Assembly: GCA_003695205.1 (NCBI GenBank)
Contig: RFIO01000353.1
Location: 1 to 18,737 of the forward strand
DNA from: Deltaproteobacteria bacterium
GTDB lineage: Bacteria; Desulfobacterota; Desulfuromonadia; Desulfuromonadales; Geothermobacteraceae
Direction of reading: 5' to 3'
DNA: 18,737 nucleotides
Positions 16,291-18,737 of this stretch are shown in pieces (within the stretch, counting starts at the first letter, position 1; every line of letters starts with the position of its first letter). The notes beneath the pieces were generated by a model. That model worked only from the letters and a program-made list of their open reading frames with translations. It ran no database searches and had not been told where the DNA came from. Position numbers and translations under genes: made by a program.

Positions 16291-17034
16291 TCATCCGAGC
16301 CGTCTGCGCACCTTTTCAAGATCCTCCGGGGTATCGACCCCGATACCGTAGTCCTCAACCTCGGCGACGGTGATTCTGTAACCGTGTTCCAGCACCCTGA
16401 GCTGCTCAAGGGACTCGAGCTGTTCCAGGGGTGTGCGCGCAAGCCGCGGAATGCGCAGCAGAAAATCGCGCCGATAGACGTACAGGCCGATGTGGCGCCG
16501 TGCCAAACCGTCCCTCAGGGCGCCGGCCAGGTCATCCGCCCTGTCCCTGGGCCAGGGAACAGGGGCCCGGGAAAAATAAAGCGCCCTGCCTTCTCGGTCG
16601 CATACGACCTTGACGACGTTGGGATCGAGGAACTCACCCTGGCCGGTCAGGGGAGCGCACAGGGTGCCCATGACCGCGTCGCCGTCGTCGATCATGGCAC
16701 GGATGGCCGTGTCGATGTGGGCCGGTTCGATCAGGGGCTCGTCTCCCTGGACATTGACGACAAGCTCGGCGTCAAGTCGGAATGCGACCTCGGCCAGCCG
16801 GTCGGTTCCGGTGGGATGGTCCGGGCGGGTCATCTCCGCCTGACCGCCGAAGGCCTTGACGGCCGCAGCGATACGTTCGTCATCGGTAGCGACCAGCACC
16901 TGCTGTGCCAGATCGGCGCGGCAACAGCGCTCCACCACCCACTGGATCATCGGCTTGCCGCCAAGCTCGGCGAGCGGCTTGCCGGGGAACCGGGTTGAGG
17001 CATAGCGGGCGGGAATAATGACAACCGTCTTCAT
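16291..17034 (-). CDS. kdsB: CMP-Kdo synthetase (3-deoxy-manno-octulosonate cytidylyltransferase)
   Basis: KdsB activates Kdo with CTP to CMP-Kdo, the donor for lipid A-Kdo transfer. The 247-residue product begins VVIIPARYASTRFPGKPL, the nucleotide-binding signature of the family. It continues with ATDDERI, the DHPTGTDRLAE substrate stretch, NVQGDEPLI (metal-binding Asp) and YVYRRDFLL, and ends GIGVDTPEDLEKVR. The start ATG is at 17034. A weak AAAGGA lies 12 bases upstream, and a 7-bp hairpin sits just before that. It is the first enzyme gene of the cluster after the Ig-repeat protein. Confidence 0.97.
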   Translation of the reverse strand: MKTVVIIPARYASTRFPGKPLAELGGKPMIQWVVERCCRADLAQQVLVATDDERIAAAVKAFGGQAEMTRPDHPTGTDRLAEVAFRLDAELVVNVQGDEPLIEPAHIDTAIRAMIDDGDAVMGTLCAPLTGQGEFLDPNVVKVVCDREGRALYFSRAPVPWPRDRADDLAGALRDGLARRHIGLYVYRRDFLLRIPRLARTPLEQLESLEQLRVLEHGYRITVAEVEDYGIGVDTPEDLEKVRRRLG

Positions 17035-17052
17035 CTTGTTCGGGCATCCTTT

Positions 17053-17070
17053 CCCGGCGTATTCGCCGGG
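17053..17070 (-). repeat. Small hairpin in the kdsB leader
   Basis: CCCGGCG and CGCCGGG pair over seven G-C-rich positions with the loop AATA on the minus strand. The hairpin ends just before the AAAGGA that precedes kdsB. It has no T-run, so it is not an intrinsic terminator for the upstream gene in the usual sense. Confidence 0.4.
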
Positions 17071-17109
17071 TAAACAGCGGCGTACTCTAATGGAGCCGCC
17101 ACCATACTG

Positions 17110-18737
17110 TCAACCGCCATCGGCAAAGCGGAAACCGACCTCCGCAAGATGGTGCTCGGCCATGATCAGCAGGACAAAACGCTTCCCGGAAACCCCCGTG
17201 GCGCGAAGGACTTCGAGCGGAAACTCGGTACGGATTAAACGGTTGGCACTGCCGTCCAGGTCGCCGGGCACGCCGTTGCCGGCAGCGCCGATACCGTCGA
17301 CCAGGCGAAAGGTCTGCACGACTTCCTCGCCGGCGTCGGCCACACCATTGCCATTGGCATCCAGCCACTGCTCGATGTGGACAGTCTCACCCGGCCGACT
17401 CAGCGGGCCGATCTCCAGCACCAGTGGTTGACCAGAGTTCTCCCGCACGACCCGGCGATCCAGGCGCACGCTGAATTTTTTAAAACGGGGCCCGGCCTCG
17501 GCAGGTTCCTCAGGAGCTTGAACCTCGGCTACGACAAACCGCCTCTCGGCCGAACCGACATTGCCGGCATCATCAACCGCCTCGACCCGAACGCGATGCT
17601 CACCCGGCGCCAGGGGAGCAAGAGAATCGCCGGACACCTTGTCGACCGGGCGATCATCTACGAAGACCTGGGCCTCGCCCCGGTCGACCCGGAACCGGAG
17701 TGTCGGGGTCGGATCGAAGGTTACGCCGGTGGCCGGCGAAGTCAGCACGACCCTTGGGGCGCTGCTGTCGACGGTAAAATGAACCTCGACTGTCGCAAGA
17801 TTGCCGGCTTCATCCAGAGCTTCAAGGCGCAGCCGGTGCTCCCCGTCATCGAGCGCCGGCAGCCTGTCGCCCGATTCGATCTCCAGGGGACGGCCGTCGA
17901 GGAGCAACCGTCCCCTCCCCTCGATCACGCGATAGTCGACCACGGGGCGGACCCCGGTGCGGTCCCCGTCCCCCGGGGCCAGGATCGCGACCTCGGGCGG
18001 ATGGGTGTCGACCACGAATTTCTTCTCGGCCCGGCCCCGGTTGCCTGCGGCATCGACTGCATCAACGACCAGCAGATGCTCGCCGTCCTCCAGCGGCCCC
18101 AGGACATCGGGATCCTGGCCCAGCGTCCGGCCATCCAGGGTGACGGACAGCTCTCCTTCGTCCACTTCGACCCGGAACGGAATGCGGGCCTGACGCAGGA
18201 TCTGCATTCCGGGTTCGATGATCCTGACTTTCGGCGCCCTGGTGTCGACCCGGAAACGGACTTCGCTGCGGGCTTCGTTGTCGAACGCATCCCGCGCCGT
18301 CACCACGGCGAGGACATCACCGTCGGCCAGGCCTTTCAGCTCCAGGCGCCAGGAAGAACCATCGGGGTAGATGACCTCACCCGCTTCAGCCGAAGGAAGG
18401 ACAACAACATCGATAAAACTGCCCGGCTCCCGGGTTCCGCTCAGTATCAGCTCCGGTTTGCCGACAACTTCCGGGACCGGGTCGACCAGAAAACTCGGCG
18501 GAGTGGTATCGACGGTAAAGGCGCGCTCGACCACCTGGACATTGCCGGCCTCGTCGGTAGCTTCGAGTCGCAATATATGGTCGCCATCTGAAAGTTTCGG
18601 CAGAGGCCCGCCGTTGGCCACCTCGACTTCTCGCTCGTCCAGGAACAGCCGGACCCGCTCGGCCTCCCCCCGCCAGGCGACAACGGGCGTACTCTCGGCG
18701 GTCCGGGTTGCCGGAGCTGTCAACTCCAGCTTCGGAC
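17110..18737 (-). CDS. Ig-like repeat protein, C-terminal part (N-terminus outside window)
   Basis: The frame is open through the right edge of the window, so the start is not seen. A TTG at 18723 is an internal codon, not a credible start, because P-K-L-E precedes it in frame. About 541 residues are visible. They hold five Ig-like units of about 75-90 residues. Most end in a D-G-E-H-x-L-x-x-E-A-x-D-E-A-G-N pattern, then a basic or acidic strand and F-x-V-D-T-x-P-P. The second unit is of another Ig type (GTREPGSFIDV, then DGSSWRLELKGLADGD). After about residue 411 (counting from 18723) comes a different domain of about 125 residues with WLDANGNGVADAGEE, which looks like a calcium-binding loop. 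The protein is likely exported and at the surface or in the periplasm, but its partner is unknown. Confidence 0.85.
   Translation of the reverse strand, partial: PKLELTAPATRTAESTPVVAWRGEAERVRLFLDEREVEVANGGPLPKLSDGDHILRLEATDEAGNVQVVERAFTVDTTPPSFLVDPVPEVVGKPELILSGTREPGSFIDVVVLPSAEAGEVIYPDGSSWRLELKGLADGDVLAVVTARDAFDNEARSEVRFRVDTRAPKVRIIEPGMQILRQARIPFRVEVDEGELSVTLDGRTLGQDPDVLGPLEDGEHLLVVDAVDAAGNRGRAEKKFVVDTHPPEVAILAPGDGDRTGVRPVVDYRVIEGRGRLLLDGRPLEIESGDRLPALDDGEHRLRLEALDEAGNLATVEVHFTVDSSAPRVVLTSPATGVTFDPTPTLRFRVDRGEAQVFVDDRPVDKVSGDSLAPLAPGEHRVRVEAVDDAGNVGSAERRFVVAEVQAPEEPAEAGPRFKKFSVRLDRRVVRENSGQPLVLEIGPLSRPGETVHIEQWLDANGNGVADAGEEVVQTFRLVDGIGAAGNGVPGDLDGSANRLIRTEFPLEVLRATGVSGKRFVLLIMAEHHLAEVGFRFADGG

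Noticed and set aside
17377..18591. A 404-codon open frame on the plus strand over the Ig-repeat gene
   Set aside because: It has the low-complexity composition expected of an antisense frame. The minus-strand frame shows clear repeats.

Overview
The window reads as chromosomal DNA of a GC-rich, LPS-bearing Gram-negative bacterium. The best guess is a deltaproteobacterium of the Desulfuromonadales type (Geobacter, Pelobacter or Desulfuromonas relatives). Three observations support this: Kdo and Lpt genes sit beside rpoN, HPr kinase sits next to RapZ and EIIA-Ntr, and KdsA is of the cysteine-containing class. The taxonomic call is inference, since no marker gene is present. Twenty-two coding regions are supported, all on the minus strand. 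Two run off the window: the right-hand Ig-repeat protein lacks its N-terminus, and the left-hand glycosyltransferase lacks all but its first 25 codons. No tRNA, rRNA, CRISPR array, IS element or phage gene was seen. The longest gap without a gene is 115 bases, upstream of pyrG.

In the direction of transcription (right to left), the layout is as follows. (1) 18737-17110: C-terminal part of a secreted-type protein built from Ig-like repeats. (2) 17034-12235: kdsB, pyrG, kdsA, kdsD, kdsC, the Kdo and CTP supply genes. PyrG makes the CTP that KdsB uses, and KdsD, KdsA and KdsC make Kdo in three successive steps. (3) 12162-10366: lptC, lptA, lptB, which export finished LPS. (4) 10308-7689: rpoN (sigma-54), hpf (ribosome hibernation) and ptsN (EIIA-Ntr). 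(5) 7646-5812: hprK (HPr kinase/phosphorylase) and rapZ. (6) 5806-1405: a complete mannose-family PTS (IIA, IIB, IIC, IID), then HPr and enzyme I. (7) 1326-157: metK, with its own good sigma-70 promoter just behind the enzyme I stop codon. (8) 75-1: start of a family 2 glycosyltransferase.

The cluster is an expanded version of the kdsD-kdsC-lptC-lptA-lptB-rpoN-hpf-ptsN-rapZ-npr order known from E. coli. Here hprK is inserted between ptsN and rapZ, four mannose-type PTS genes lie between rapZ and the HPr gene, HPr occupies the npr position, and enzyme I follows. Genes are tightly packed: ATGA or GTGA overlaps, or gaps of 1-5 bases, are common. Candidate promoters lie in the few real gaps, before pyrG, lptC, rpoN, hpf and metK. 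The common biochemical thread is phosphoenolpyruvate, which feeds both enzyme I and KdsA, together with amino-sugar and LPS supply. The cluster could therefore tie envelope synthesis, carbon/energy state and sigma-54 transcription together; that coupling is inference.
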